This document shows, in pieces, positions 1-8,497 of a DNA stretch of 64,000 bases. This stretch comes from Micromonospora sp. LH3U1 (GTDB lineage Bacteria > Actinomycetota > Actinomycetes > Mycobacteriales > Micromonosporaceae). Within the stretch, counting starts at the first letter, position 1. Every line of letters begins with the position of its first letter. Below the pieces are notes generated by a model. That model did no database searches. It was not told the origin of the DNA and was given only the letters and a program-made list of their open reading frames with translations. The DNA is taken from the NCBI RefSeq assembly GCF_028475105.1, contig NZ_CP116936.1:1984001-2048000 (forward strand). Direction: 5' to 3'. A program made the position numbers and the translations under genes.

Positions 1-720
1 TCCATCAAGACGGTCACCCCGTCGGCGGGCGACGCGTGGCTGGTGAAGGCGACGCAGGTCCACGGCACCAAGACCATGCAGGTCGTCTACACGCTGTACA
101 CCGACGGTCACGCGATCTATACGGGCAACAGCGTGAAGGACATCAAGCGTGCGATCGCCCGTCACCAGGACCAGATGACGGACGGCGGCTACGCTCCGCT
201 CCTCAAGGCTGCCGTCGCCGCGGCGGACAGCAGCCCGGCCGACGGCCGGACCCAGATGCTCAAGGCAGCCAAGGATCCGCTGGTGGGCCTCGACCCCGCA
301 GCGCAGAAGGCGGTGTGGGACAAGCAGCAGGCGGCCGCCCAGGTGATTATCAAGCAGAAGGGCGGCAACGCCGAGCCGAAGCCGTACAGCCCTCAGGCCG
401 TTCAGCGGCACTTCGACAACGCCCTGTGGACGTACAGCACCCAAGCGCTGTCCGCCGGCGACGGCAACACGCAGGTCCGGGCCGGTGTGCTGCGTCTGCT
501 GTCCACCATCTCCGCGGTCAGCGTCAAGGACTCGACCACCCACGGCAAGGCCACGCTGACGATCACCGCCGGCCCCGAGGTGTTCGGCGGCGATGCCGCC
601 GAGGTGCTGACCATCGATGCCAAGACCGGCATGCTGGTCAAGGGCGTCTCCACCGTGCCGGGCCTTCCCGAGTCCTCCACGACGTACGAATCCTCCCGTG
701 TGACGAAGGCCGATCTGTAG
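1..720 (+). CDS. C-terminal part of a hypothetical protein (5' end outside window)
   Basis: The frame is open from base 1 to the TAG at 718-720, so about 239 residues of a longer protein are visible and the start lies upstream. The visible part is hydrophilic, with no membrane segment. Its C-terminus alternates beta-type stretches such as 'EVLTIDAKTGMLVKG' and ends in 'TYESSRVTKADL'. This recalls the C-terminus of actinobacterial CU044_5270-type proteins, which often accompany ECF sigma genes, but that link is from memory and weak. It is followed 61 bases later by a strong intrinsic terminator, so it is the last gene of its transcript. No enzymatic motif is visible and the function is unknown. 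Confidence 0.75.
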   Translation, partial: SIKTVTPSAGDAWLVKATQVHGTKTMQVVYTLYTDGHAIYTGNSVKDIKRAIARHQDQMTDGGYAPLLKAAVAAADSSPADGRTQMLKAAKDPLVGLDPAAQKAVWDKQQAAAQVIIKQKGGNAEPKPYSPQAVQRHFDNALWTYSTQALSAGDGNTQVRAGVLRLLSTISAVSVKDSTTHGKATLTITAGPEVFGGDAAEVLTIDAKTGMLVKGVSTVPGLPESSTTYESSRVTKADL

Positions 721-781
721 GCCGGGAGCTCCCACCCACCAGCATTCCGGCAGACGGGCGTAACGCGCCCGGCGTTCGATA

Positions 782-824
782 ACGGTGCGGGCCGCCCAGA
801 GGCGGCCCGCACCGTCGTTTTTTT
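782..824 (+). terminator. Strong intrinsic terminator
   Basis: A perfect 15-bp GC-rich stem (782-796 with 801-815) closes a CAGA loop. Seven T residues follow at 818-824. It ends the transcript of the partial gene at the left edge. Confidence 0.93.
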
Positions 825-946
825 GGTTCGCACGGCCCGCGCCTGACTGCGATGATCGACGCGTGACGTAAATCCCGTACCTGGCGCCCTACGACTACTA
901 CCCGGGCGCCCCGGACGCCATTGCCATTGGTTGGCTGGATTCGAGC

Positions 947-1279
947 ATGCCCTTTATTGCAGGAGCCTGCCCGCGAGACGTTCGAGATCGCTTGGTGAGG
1001 CTCGGCGCAAAACCAGCGCGGCTCATGCGTGGCTACCACTACTGCCAGTTCTGCCGAGCAGCGGTCGAGCCTCCGCGCGTGATTCGGGCCGACATTCGGC
1101 TCTACGAAGCTCCCGATGTTGCGCGCGGGAATGGCGAAATCTGGCTCACCGGTGTGGACGGGACGAACTTCGCTGCACCGGCGCTGGTCGGCCACTACGT
1201 TGAAGAGCATCGCTACCTGCCACCTGATGGCTTCATCGAGGCGGTTCGGACCGGTGTCCCCACCCCCGGCGTCGCATAG
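947..1279 (+). CDS. Small conserved hypothetical protein with a YCQFC motif, probably 5'-damaged
   Basis: The protein has 110 residues from the first ATG and contains 'GYHYCQFCRAA' (a CxxC pair that could bind metal) followed by 'NGEIWLTGVDGTNFAAP' and 'GHYVEEHRYLPPDGFIEAV'. Small actinobacterial hypothetical proteins with this layout are familiar, but their role is unknown. The same frame continues upstream with protein-like sequence (IPYLAPYDYYPGAPDAIAIGW, from 872) to a GTG at 863 whose third codon is TAA (869-871). In relatives the protein appears to begin with this upstream part, so the ATG at 947 is probably a remnant start, and the gene may be a pseudogene or be translated from a non-standard codon. 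Confidence 0.5.
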   Translation: MPFIAGACPRDVRDRLVRLGAKPARLMRGYHYCQFCRAAVEPPRVIRADIRLYEAPDVARGNGEIWLTGVDGTNFAAPALVGHYVEEHRYLPPDGFIEAVRTGVPTPGVA

Positions 1280-1423
1280 TGGCGATCAGGCTTCTGCCGG
1301 ACTCGGCTGGCAAGTGAAGGTCAGCCGCGCCGGCACCGCAAAATGCCCGTTGACCTCTCCACCTAGCCTCGCTGGTGCCAACCACTGGGCCGGCAACTCG
1401 CGATCCGTCGGCGGCCCGGTGCG

Positions 1424-2045
1424 AGCCCGGTTTGGGGAGCAGGTTGGGAGCAGCGGGGCGCCCTGAATGGCCTTGAACGGCGTGCAACGGCATCGAACGG
1501 CGCTCAACTGCACCCACCCCTGCCTGCGGCTTCACGTTGTCGCAGGTCAGAGTCGGTGCGGCGTCCTGTTTCACCGCGGAGTGCTCCCCGGTTCTGCGCG
1601 GCAGTCGACTGCGCCCTATGTCGCCTGGCAGGGGAGTGTGCGCAGGTCAAGACGGTAAGGAGCCGGTGGTTGGCCCGGCCTTGCAACTGGGAGCAGATTG
1701 GGTGCAGGTTGGCGAAGAGGTCTCCACGCCCGAAGTGCTCATCGACGCCGGACAGAGACTAGGGCTTTGACCTGTGGTGATGCGGTCGAGCGGTGCGGCG
1801 TGACCTCCCAGTAGAGGTCGAAGTGGTCAGGCGTCGCTGCTCCCGGGATGGCTGGCGCCGGCCGGCGTCTCGGGTCACCTAACGCCACGCCTGCAGGTGT
1901 GCTGCAGGCCGATGTGAAGCGTTGTGGGTGAGCTCGCTGGAGCCGCCGTAGTTCTCTCATATGAGACGCCGATCCCACGGGCAACGTCCTGACCAGTCCC
2001 TTCAGGCAGGCGACCTCTTCGGTGAGCCCGAAGAGGTCAGCCAAT
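1424..2045. repeat. Dispersed repeat, copy A
   Basis: About 600 bases here match 4885-5515 (copy B). They share tracts around 'tttcaccgcggagtgctc', 'ctatgtcgcctggcagggg' and 'gggagcagattgggtgcag', and end with related sequence near 'gacctcttcgg'. A shorter third copy lies at 12036-12163. The beginning is marked by GGGAGCA-type direct repeats. Open frames inside the copies are broken and differ, so I call no gene. No terminal inverted repeat or transposase belongs to it. Its origin is unknown; it could be the decayed edge of integrated elements. Confidence 0.7.
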
Positions 2046-2115
2046 TTGCTCCCGTCGTCAGTCGAGCGGCGTCCGCTCATGCCGAGTTGCGGATGCTTGG
2101 TGCCGAGAAGAAGCG

Positions 2116-2481
2116 TTACCCGTGAGCCGATGCTTCGCGTGCGTCGAGGAGTTCCTCCCAGTGTTCCTGAGCCCAGGCGCATGCGGCCGACATCGGCTGG
2201 AGGAGGCTGCGGCCCAGCGTGGTCAGTTCGTACTCGACGCGACGCACCGGCTCGGGGTGGCTGGTGCGCTTGATCAGGCCGTCGCGTTCCAGTGTCCGTA
2301 GTGACTTGGTGAGCGCTTTCGCGGTGATGCCACGCAGGGGAACTCGAAGCTCGGAGAAGCGCTGCGGCCCGCGCTCCAGGCACCGGACGATCATGCCGGC
2401 CCACTTGTCGCCGATTCGGATCGGCGACAGATCGGAGGGGCAGACCGGGTCGAACATTTCGGGGTCCAGGGGCGTTGCCAC
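2116..2481 (-). CDS. HxlR-family transcriptional regulator
   Basis: This 121-residue winged-helix protein matches the HxlR family in length. It has the N-terminal 'CPSDLSPIRIGDKWAGMIV' segment, an HTH region 'QRFSELRVPLRGITAKALT', and the wing 'LERDGLIKRTSHPEPVRRVEYELTTLG' (shown in pieces, positions about 60-88). HxlR proteins usually sense electrophiles or redox state through a conserved early Cys, and one Cys sits before the HTH here. The start is GTG at 2479-2481. It is divergent from the oxidoreductase at 2580 across 98 bases that hold a near-palindrome, so it most likely controls that gene pair. Family assignment is strong; the inducer is unknown. Confidence 0.9.
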   Translation of the reverse strand: MATPLDPEMFDPVCPSDLSPIRIGDKWAGMIVRCLERGPQRFSELRVPLRGITAKALTKSLRTLERDGLIKRTSHPEPVRRVEYELTTLGRSLLQPMSAACAWAQEHWEELLDAREASAHG

Positions 2482-2496
2482 GGCCCCACGGTAGTC

Positions 2497-2514
2497 GGTA
2501 TCCGATCGGTAACC
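2497..2514. promoter_or_regulatory. Candidate HxlR operator
   Basis: GGTATCCGATCGGTAACC is an 18-base inverted repeat with two mismatched base-pair positions. It lies in the 98-base divergent intergenic region between the HxlR gene and the oxidoreductase. Operator function is inferred from position and symmetry only. Confidence 0.5.
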
Positions 2515-2579
2515 GCGTGCCCGGATACGGTCTGCGGCGGCGTCGGCGATCGGGCCGGCCCAGGGAGGCGAGGTATCGG

Positions 2580-3215
2580 ATGAGCAAGATCGTGGTTTTC
2601 GGTGCGGGCGGCCGGGCCGGACGGGCGGCCGTCGCCGAGGCGCGCCGACGTGGTCACCAGGTCACCGCAGTGGTCCGCGACCCAAGCAGGCACGGCGGCT
2701 CATCGGCCGACGGCGTGCAGCTGGTGGCCGGTGACGTGACCGACGGGGACAGTGTCGCCCGGGTCGCCGCTGGACACGATGCCGCGATCAGCGCCGTCTA
2801 TGACGCCGCGGCGCAGCCCGACACCTTCTACACCGTCGCCGCCCGCGCCCTGCTCGACGGACTGGCCCGCGCCGAGGTGGCGCGGCTACTGGTGGTCGGC
2901 CTGGCATCGGTGCTCAAGACCAAGCACGGTGTGGCGCTCATGGATACGCCCGGCTATCCGCAGGAATATCGCTCGTTCTACCTCGCCCACGCCGCCGGCA
3001 CGCAGGTGCTGCGTACCGCGGCCACCGGGGTGGACTGGCTGGTCGTCAGCCCTGCCGGCGACTTCGACCACGGCGGCAAACGCTTCGAGCGGTACCGTAC
3101 GGCGATGGCCGACGCGGCCAGTCGGGTCTCGTACGCTGACTTCGCCGTCGCGCTGATCGACGAGGTCGATACCCCCACGCACCACCGGACGCACCTGGGC
3201 GTCGAGGCCGCCTGA
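2580..3215 (+). CDS. NAD(P)-binding Rossmann-fold oxidoreductase (NmrA/YwnB-like)
   Basis: The 211-residue protein starts with a classic dinucleotide-binding stretch 'IVVFGAGGRAGRAAVAEA', followed by 'VTAVVRDPSRH' (NADP-type strand 2) and 'LVAGDVTDGDSV', as in atypical SDR/NmrA-like proteins. It lacks the Tyr-x3-Lys pair of classical SDRs. ATG 2580 is chosen because GGGAGG lies 11 bases upstream and the Rossmann strand begins directly after it; the frame is open further upstream but without protein-like sequence. The stop overlaps the start of the next gene by one base (TGATG), so the two are translationally coupled. It is probably controlled by the divergent HxlR protein. Substrate unknown. 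Confidence 0.88.
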   Translation: MSKIVVFGAGGRAGRAAVAEARRRGHQVTAVVRDPSRHGGSSADGVQLVAGDVTDGDSVARVAAGHDAAISAVYDAAAQPDTFYTVAARALLDGLARAEVARLLVVGLASVLKTKHGVALMDTPGYPQEYRSFYLAHAAGTQVLRTAATGVDWLVVSPAGDFDHGGKRFERYRTAMADAASRVSYADFAVALIDEVDTPTHHRTHLGVEAA

Positions 3216-3637
3216 TGGCCGAGGATATCTCTGACAGCCCGAACCCCTGGGTGGCCGAACACATCCGCCGTTTCGTGGAGACCAACGGCAACGCCCGGAC
3301 CGGCATGAACGACCTGTTGCTGACCACGCGTGGCCGCAGGTCAGGAAAGCTGCGCCGGACCGTGCTGGTCTACGCACGAGACGATGATTGCTACGTTGTC
3401 GCCGCGTCCAACGCGGGAGCCGACCGGCACCCTGCCTGGTACCTCAATCTCGTCGCCGATCCCGACGTCACCGTGCAGGTCGGGGCGCAGGCCTTTCCAG
3501 CGCGGGCGCGGACCGCCACGGCCGAGCAAAGGCCGAGACTGTGGCAGCTGATGATTGCGATGATGCCGTCCTACCGGGAGTACGAGAAGGCGACCGCGAG
3601 AGACATCCCCGTGGTGCTCATCCAACCTTCTCGGTGA
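3215..3637 (+). CDS. Nitroreductase-family deazaflavin (F420)-dependent oxidoreductase
   Basis: This 140-residue protein has the DDN/Rv3547-type split-barrel signature: 'LLLTTRGRRSGKLRRTVLVY', then 'YVVAASNAGADRHPAWYLNL' and 'ADPDVTVQVG', ending in 'REYEKATARDIPVVLI'. Members bind the deazaflavin cofactor F420 and reduce quinones or nitroaromatics. Length and motif order are typical, so it looks intact. It overlaps the upstream oxidoreductase by one base, which suggests the two act on the same substrate under HxlR control. A damaged gene of the same broad fold lies at 10039-10348, also overlapping an SDR gene. Confidence 0.9.
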   Translation: MAEDISDSPNPWVAEHIRRFVETNGNARTGMNDLLLTTRGRRSGKLRRTVLVYARDDDCYVVAASNAGADRHPAWYLNLVADPDVTVQVGAQAFPARARTATAEQRPRLWQLMIAMMPSYREYEKATARDIPVVLIQPSR

Positions 3638-3847
3638 TTTGGCACCCTCACCACCAGCATCGCTTTCGGCCACGCCAGCATCGCCCGCCTCCCGCCCTCG
3701 CCTGAACCACATGCTCATGCCGCACACTGCGCTGCATCGAGCGTGATGCCCAGGGGGTGCTGCAGCGCCCGCACGGCAGTCGGAGGGGTTCCCGGGACGG
3801 GACGGGAGGATGAGACGGGGCCGTGGAGTGCTCTGGTGTTGCCTGGC

Positions 3848-4396
3848 TCATCCGCCGCGCCGTACGAAGCCGGCCACCGAGGCCGGAAGTTCATCCTGCG
3901 GCATGTCCTCGCAGCCGGGACGGACGAAGTCAAACAGGAGCACAACGCGGTCACTGGTGCCGTAGTTCCACGCCTCATGCGTGACGGTGTCGTCGAAGAC
4001 GAAGGTTTCACCCTCGCGCCACTGTCGAGTCTCGTCGCCCACTCGCAGCGCGCAGTCCTGCGGCACGACGAGTCCGAGATGCGCGCGGTAAACGGTGGTA
4101 ACCCATCCCTGATGTGGCTTGATGTGGGTGCCAGGAGCCATCCGGGAAAACCCAGCGGTCGTCAGGTGAGGGACCTTCGTCAACGCGGAGGCAGTGTTCG
4201 GGCATGCCTCCAGCGCCTCCTCGATCCGCTCACCGAAGGCGACAAGTCCGTAGACACTCCAGCCCTGGCCGTACATCTCGCGTTGGACCCACGGCTGGTA
4301 GGTCTCAAGCGGGAGAGCAAGGCATTCATCTCGAATGCCATCCCACCGTGCCCGAAGGTCGGCTAGGAAAGGGAACTGCCGCTGGTCCACGAACAT
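3848..4396 (-). CDS. Aspartyl/asparaginyl beta-hydroxylase-like (AspH) protein
   Basis: The 182-residue protein is a 2-oxoglutarate/Fe(II) oxygenase of the AspH type. The core 'GFSRMAPGTHIKPHQGW' supplies the first iron-ligand His, 'YRAHLGLVVP' is the usual RxHLGL strand, and 'WREGETFVFDDTVTHEAWN' supplies the second iron-ligand His and the end of the cupin-like barrel. A 2-oxoglutarate-binding Arg is expected in 'SDRVVLLFDFVRP'. The length is typical for a free-standing bacterial domain. The start is ATG at 4396. It stands alone with no partner gene, so its substrate, peptide or small molecule, cannot be inferred. Confidence 0.9.
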   Translation of the reverse strand: MFVDQRQFPFLADLRARWDGIRDECLALPLETYQPWVQREMYGQGWSVYGLVAFGERIEEALEACPNTASALTKVPHLTTAGFSRMAPGTHIKPHQGWVTTVYRAHLGLVVPQDCALRVGDETRQWREGETFVFDDTVTHEAWNYGTSDRVVLLFDFVRPGCEDMPQDELPASVAGFVRRGG

Positions 4397-4884
4397 GGGA
4401 AACCAGGATGCCCCAAAGTCGGGTGGTGTGGGCTACGACGCCGCTTCGTGGAGCAAAATCACGGTGGGCCTTGTTCGCACCTCCGCCTGCAGGCGCACGC
4501 TCATGCCGCGATCCGCGCGACTGCAGCTGAACTGTTGGGCCTCGGTTGAGCCGTTTCGGGAGCCCACTCACGATGAGCGGGCTCCCCGGAGCCTGGCCCG
4601 GCTCGAACGGTGCTGCCATCTCTGGATCAGTGACGTGCGGTACCGGCACCGCACGTTGGGCAGGCCGGCCTCCGAGGTTAGTGCGTCCAAGCCCTGGTAG
4701 GGGAGTTCGTATACCTCGCCGGTTGTTCCTGCTCCCCATTCCGGTTGGCCCGGCCGTCAGCCATGGCCGAAGCTGCGGGGAGGTGGCGGCTCCGATTGCC
4801 GTAGCTCAGGCCAGCGTCCGCGATCTGACGAGGAACGACTGCGGGACTATCCACCGCCGGTCGACCGCCGCAGCCCAGTTACGA
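4397..4884. other. Intergenic region upstream of the AspH-like gene with one hairpin
   Basis: No supported gene is present; reading frames here lack family signatures. The clearest structure is a 13-bp stem with one mismatch and a CGA loop (4558-4570 with 4574-4586). It has no T-tract on either side, so it may be a decayed terminator or an RNA hairpin. Confidence 0.5.
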
Positions 4885-5515
4885 GCCGGGGATCGGGGGA
4901 GCAGATGGGGAGCAACAGGGTGCACTGAACGGCCTTCAACTGCACCGAACTGCACCCGACGGCCCGCAACTGCACCCACCCCTGCCTGCGGCTTCTCATC
5001 TCCGCAGGTCAGAGCCGGTGCAGCGTCCTGTTTCACCGCGGAGTGCTCCGCAGTTCTGTGTAGCGGTCGACAAGGCTCTATGTCGCCTGGCAGGGGAGTG
5101 TGCGCAGGTCAAGGCGGTAAGGAGCCATTGGTTGGTCTGGCCTTGCATCTGGGAGCAGATTGGGTGCAGGTTGGCGAAGAGATCTCCGCGCCCGAAGTGC
5201 TCACCGATGCCGGACAGAGACGAGTGCTTTGACCTGCGGTGATGGAGATCGAGCGGTGCGGCGTGACCTCCCAGTGGATACCGAAGAGGTCAAGCCTCCA
5301 ACCTCCCGACTGGCTGGTGCCGGCTGTTGAACTGAGCCTGCCGGCGCCAATCACGAGGCCAGCCCGCATCGACGCACGCCACTGGCGGTCGTCGCGGTGG
5401 CGTCGGTAGGGATCCCGCGAGCTGAGACCCAGATCCCACTGTCGAACCTCTGAGCAGGGCTTCCTGGACGGTGACCTCTTCGGCAGGCCCGAAGGCGTCA
5501 CCGTCGTGGGTCGCA
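4885..5515. repeat. Dispersed repeat, copy B
   Basis: This is the second long copy of the repeat at 1424-2045, in the same orientation. The tract from about 4975 to 5275 is most similar, including the shared phrases 'ccctgcctgcggctt', 'tttcaccgcggagtgctcc' and 'gggagcagattgggtgcag'. Similarity then fades but resumes around 'gacctcttcggcaggcccga'. Open frames inside the copy are not conserved with copy A, so no coding function is assigned. Confidence 0.7.
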
Positions 5516-5962
5516 CCGGCGCCGACGATGCACTCAATTGTCGATGACGGCGCACTTGATCTTGCGACGAGCGGGCGGCTGATCACGGCACCATGGGGGT
5601 GCAATTTCGCCGGTAGCTACCGTCAGCGGCGTGGTTGCCGACGGTCTTCCATCACCCGGCATTTGGGCTTCATGCCGACCGACCTGGCGAGGCAGTGCCT
5701 CATCGGTCCGGGCGTCATCACACTGTTTTGCTGGCCCAGTAGTCCCGGTCGGGCAGTAGGACCCATTGGTCTGTGGGGCCGGTGATGCATCGGGCGTTGA
5801 CAGGACGCAGGTCTTGCTTGAACGGCCGGCCCATCCACTTGGGCAGCGGCAGCATCGGCTCGACGATCTCCCCCTGCACGGACTGAGCACATCGAGCCGA
5901 TCGAGCTGCGTGACGTGTGGTACAACTCGGCCGGCGACGGCTGGTCGCCTGCCGAGCTGGCG
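5516..5962. other. Intergenic region, no supported gene
   Basis: Nothing certain is seen. A minus-strand stretch around 5718-5880 reads 'MLPLPKWMGRPFKQDL' and 'TGPTDQWVLLPDRDYW', which looks protein-like. It has no start context and is short, so it may be a decayed gene fragment. Confidence 0.35.
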
Positions 5963-6388
5963 TCAGCTCAGAGGTTCGACCTTGCGGTTGCCCAGGGCGG
6001 AGGTGAGTCGCACCGGGACCACCGACTCCTTGGCGATTGCTGGGCACTCCTTGCCGGCCGCCTCGGGTAGCAGTCCGACGCGGATCCGGAGGCGCACCGC
6101 CGTTTCACTCTCTGTCACTTCCGGCTCGGCGCCGTAACAGGTGGCGGGTCCGGCCGTCACGGTGACCTCGAGGGTTCGATCGTCGACACTGCGCCAATCG
6201 CGCCACTGAACAACCTGCGCGTCGATTAGGTCGCTCCGGGTCGGCAACGCTTCCGGCCGTGTCGGTCCGGTCGGCGCTCGGACGCCTGACGTGTCGCTGC
6301 CGGGCTCGGCTGCGGAGCCGCAGGCGCTCAGTGCGGCCACCACAGCCAGCAGCCAGGCAGCCAGTGGAAGTGGTGGCCGCATTCTCAT
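5963..6388 (-). CDS. Putative secreted lipoprotein
   Basis: This 141-residue protein begins with 'MRMRPPLPLAAWLLAVVAALSAC': a short positive N-terminus, a hydrophobic core and a lipobox (LSAC) whose Cys at residue 23 would be lipidated. The mature part is small, with two further Cys (in 'ATCYGAEPE' and 'GKECPAI') that could form a disulfide outside the membrane, and predominantly beta-type strands. It starts ten bases after the stop of the serine protease gene on the same strand, so the two are very likely one transcript, and the lipoprotein may assist or restrain the protease. No known domain recognised. Confidence 0.82.
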   Translation of the reverse strand: MRMRPPLPLAAWLLAVVAALSACGSAAEPGSDTSGVRAPTGPTRPEALPTRSDLIDAQVVQWRDWRSVDDRTLEVTVTAGPATCYGAEPEVTESETAVRLRIRVGLLPEAAGKECPAIAKESVVPVRLTSALGNRKVEPLS

Positions 6389-6397
6389 CGGTTCAAC

Positions 6398-7504
6398 TTA
6401 CCAATCAGCGTTGGCGGCGTTCATCGCGTCGACGACAGCCTGGTCGAAGTATGGCCCCTTGTTGACGCCTTCGCTGTTCACCGTGGACATGACCGAGCGG
6501 ACCGAGCCGAGTCCGCTGGCGTTGTCGTAGTTCCAGGTCCACGGTCCGCCCGAGGAGCCACCTCCGAAGTTGCAGGTGATTTTGGATTTGTTGTCCAAGA
6601 TGCTGTTGTCGGTGGCAGTGCCCCAGCAAGCCCACATGACGTTGCCGCCGTCACGGTTGCTCGGATATCCGAAGATCGACGTGTCGAACTCGGTGCCACC
6701 GTTGTAGACCAGGCCGTGCCCGCCGATGGTGTTGACGACTGTCGTGTTCCAGTCGCCGCCGGAGTAGGTGGTCACGAAGCCGACGTCCCGGTTGAGGTTG
6801 CTGTTGTTGATCCACTCGTTGAAGGTCCGCAGCCAGTACGCCTGGAAGCGGCCGACCGGGTCGTGGTCGGTGTTGAAGGCGTTGTATCCCGGCACGAAGA
6901 CGAGGTTCTGCAGCCAGGTGCCGCCCTGTCCGTCATGGACACAGTGACCGGCGGTGATCAGCACCCGCTTGGACGAGGTGTTGATTGCTGACGCCGAGCA
7001 CCACGAGCCACTCTCGTAGCCACCGATGAACAACTTGCCATTGGTGATCGAGAAGTTCGTCACCGGTGGCGGGGCGTTGGTCACGCTCTGCGAGATCTGG
7101 GCGGCCACCGGCTTCGCCGCGACGGCGGCCGTCTTGCTGGCCACGGCGCGGGCCTTGTTCTCGACCCATTCCGCATCTCCGGGGGCATCCAGCGGCTTGG
7201 CTGCCTTCATCCGTTCCGGCGTCCAGTACGCCAGCACCTCGGGGTCTCCGCCGGTGCGATCGAACGACTTCAACTGTGTGGGCGTGTAGTTGCGCACCGC
7301 TTTGTCGCCCGGCAGCCGCACCGGGGCAGGCGCACTGCTGGTGCTCAGATCGGAGCCGCTGATCCGAGCCGGCGAGGGGTTCGCCCCGGCGGGAGCGCCC
7401 GCGGGAGCGGTGAGTAAGGCGATTGTTGCGACGGCCGCAGCCAGTGCGGCGGCCCCCAGGCGTCTCAGGCTTCTCGGACAACGGATTTTGCTTGACGAAT
7501 CCAT
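6398..7504 (-). CDS. Secreted trypsin-like serine protease
   Basis: The 368-residue preproprotein has an N-terminal Sec-type signal ending near Ala-Gly-Ala-Asn (about residue 41), then a pro-region of roughly 100 residues. The protease domain carries all three catalytic residues: His187 in 'LITAGHCVH', Asp240 in 'NRDVGFV', and Ser318 in 'GGGSSGGPW'. Cys pairs around 169/188 and 293/311 suggest disulfides. It resembles actinobacterial extracellular chymotrypsin-fold (V8/glutamyl endopeptidase-like) proteases. The start ATG at 7504 precedes a typical basic signal start. The lipoprotein gene follows after ten bases. Substrate specificity cannot be read. Confidence 0.93.
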   Translation of the reverse strand: MDSSSKIRCPRSLRRLGAAALAAAVATIALLTAPAGAPAGANPSPARISGSDLSTSSAPAPVRLPGDKAVRNYTPTQLKSFDRTGGDPEVLAYWTPERMKAAKPLDAPGDAEWVENKARAVASKTAAVAAKPVAAQISQSVTNAPPPVTNFSITNGKLFIGGYESGSWCSASAINTSSKRVLITAGHCVHDGQGGTWLQNLVFVPGYNAFNTDHDPVGRFQAYWLRTFNEWINNSNLNRDVGFVTTYSGGDWNTTVVNTIGGHGLVYNGGTEFDTSIFGYPSNRDGGNVMWACWGTATDNSILDNKSKITCNFGGGSSGGPWTWNYDNASGLGSVRSVMSTVNSEGVNKGPYFDQAVVDAMNAANADW

Positions 7505-7868
7505 CCGGCTGACTCCCCCTGTTCAGCAACCGTTTCCGGTGCTCTCGAAGCCGTCTTCATGCCGCTCGGCGACGGCTGCCATCGAGAGGTGAAGGTACCG
7601 AAGGAATCGTTCTGCATCTATGCCATTCCATGTGCCGTAAGTACGCGAGGAGCTACCGAGAGAGATCGAATCAGTGCGACCTGCATACACAGGCACCAAT
7701 GTGTTTTTGGACACAACCTCGTGCCGGCGGTCATGTATGCCACCGGCGGCCGATGTGCTCGACGACCCGCACCCGCACCCGCAGCCAGGCCGGTGAGCCG
7801 GTATGGGAAAGGGATCTTCGGAATTAAGCGGGTTCACCCCCGATTCGTCACGATCAACGTGTTCAACC
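7505..7868. other. Intergenic region upstream of the protease gene
   Basis: No gene is supported. It should hold the minus-strand protease promoter, but no convincing -35/-10 pair was identified. The right end abuts the transposase remnant. Confidence 0.45.
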
Positions 7869-8274
7869 GGCACGGCCGTCGACGCGCTCGGGTTGATCAT
7901 CGCGGTGGTGGTGACCGCCGCGAGCGTCACCGACACCGTGATCGGCGTCCGCCTGCTGGACAAGGTCGTCGAACACACCCCGACGGTCACCCGGGCCTGG
8001 GTGGACGCCGGGGTTCAAGCACGACTTGGGCATCCACGGCGCCCTGCTCGGTGTCGGCGTCGAGGTGGTCAAGCGCTCCGACACCAAGCCCGGGTTCGTG
8101 CCGGTCGCGAAGCGGTGGGTAGTCGAGCAGGTCAACGGCACGTTGATGCTGCACCGGCGCCTGACCCGTGAGTACGAAAGCCGGCCGAAGTCGTCGGTGT
8201 CGCGCACCCGGTGGGCCTCGGCGGCCAACCTGATCCGCTGGCTGACCGGCACCAGCACGCCGTCCTGGCGGTGA
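7869..8274 (+). pseudogene. IS5-family transposase remnant, frameshifted
   Basis: Only the C-terminal part of a DDE transposase remains. One frame reads 'VDALGLIIAVVVTAASVTD' and 'LLDKVVEHTPTVTRAWVDAG'. An extra G around 8006-8010 then shifts the frame, which continues as 'GFKHDLGIHGALLGVGVEVV', 'KPGFVPVAKRWVVEQVNGTL' and ends 'LIRWLTGTSTPSWR' at the TGA 8272-8274. The middle Asp and the Glu of the catalytic triad are visible, but the N-terminal half and the left inverted repeat are absent. It is a dead insertion-sequence fragment of the IS5/IS112 type. Confidence 0.85.
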
Positions 8275-8280
8275 ACAGCG

Positions 8281-8490
8281 TTGAAAACGACCACCATCCT
8301 CGATCTCATCGCCGCTCGTGAGACCGTCGCGTGCGCTGCCCTCGACGAGCTGCGTGAGCAGCACCCGCAGGGTGACTTGCCTGAGTTTGGATGGGTTGGG
8401 GCGGTTGGCGCGCGGCCCTTGGGCGTGAACGCATCTGTCCGTGCCTACCTGCATGGGCGCCACGATCTTGGTCGCGCGCAGCTGACATAA
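8281..8490 (+). CDS. Short hypothetical protein, possibly a gene remnant
   Basis: This 69-residue frame starts with TTG six bases after the transposase remnant. Its first third, 'TTILDLIAARETVACAALDE', is a plausible helix reminiscent of small helical proteins found next to actinobacterial IS elements. The second half ('GWVGAVGARPLGVNASVRAY') looks unlike it, as if fused out of frame. No Shine-Dalgarno sequence is evident. It is probably a decayed fragment rather than a working gene. Confidence 0.25.
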   Translation: MKTTTILDLIAARETVACAALDELREQHPQGDLPEFGWVGAVGARPLGVNASVRAYLHGRHDLGRAQLT

Positions 8491-8497
8491 TCCCGGC

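Noticed and set aside
1739-2587. A 282-residue minus-strand open frame overlapping the HxlR gene
   Set aside because: It runs through the HxlR gene in another frame and into repeat copy A; composition is Arg-rich and only short stretches look protein-like.
4650-4760. Possible tRNA-like segment
   Set aside because: Some paired arms can be drawn, but no complete cloverleaf, anticodon loop or TpsiC motif could be fitted.
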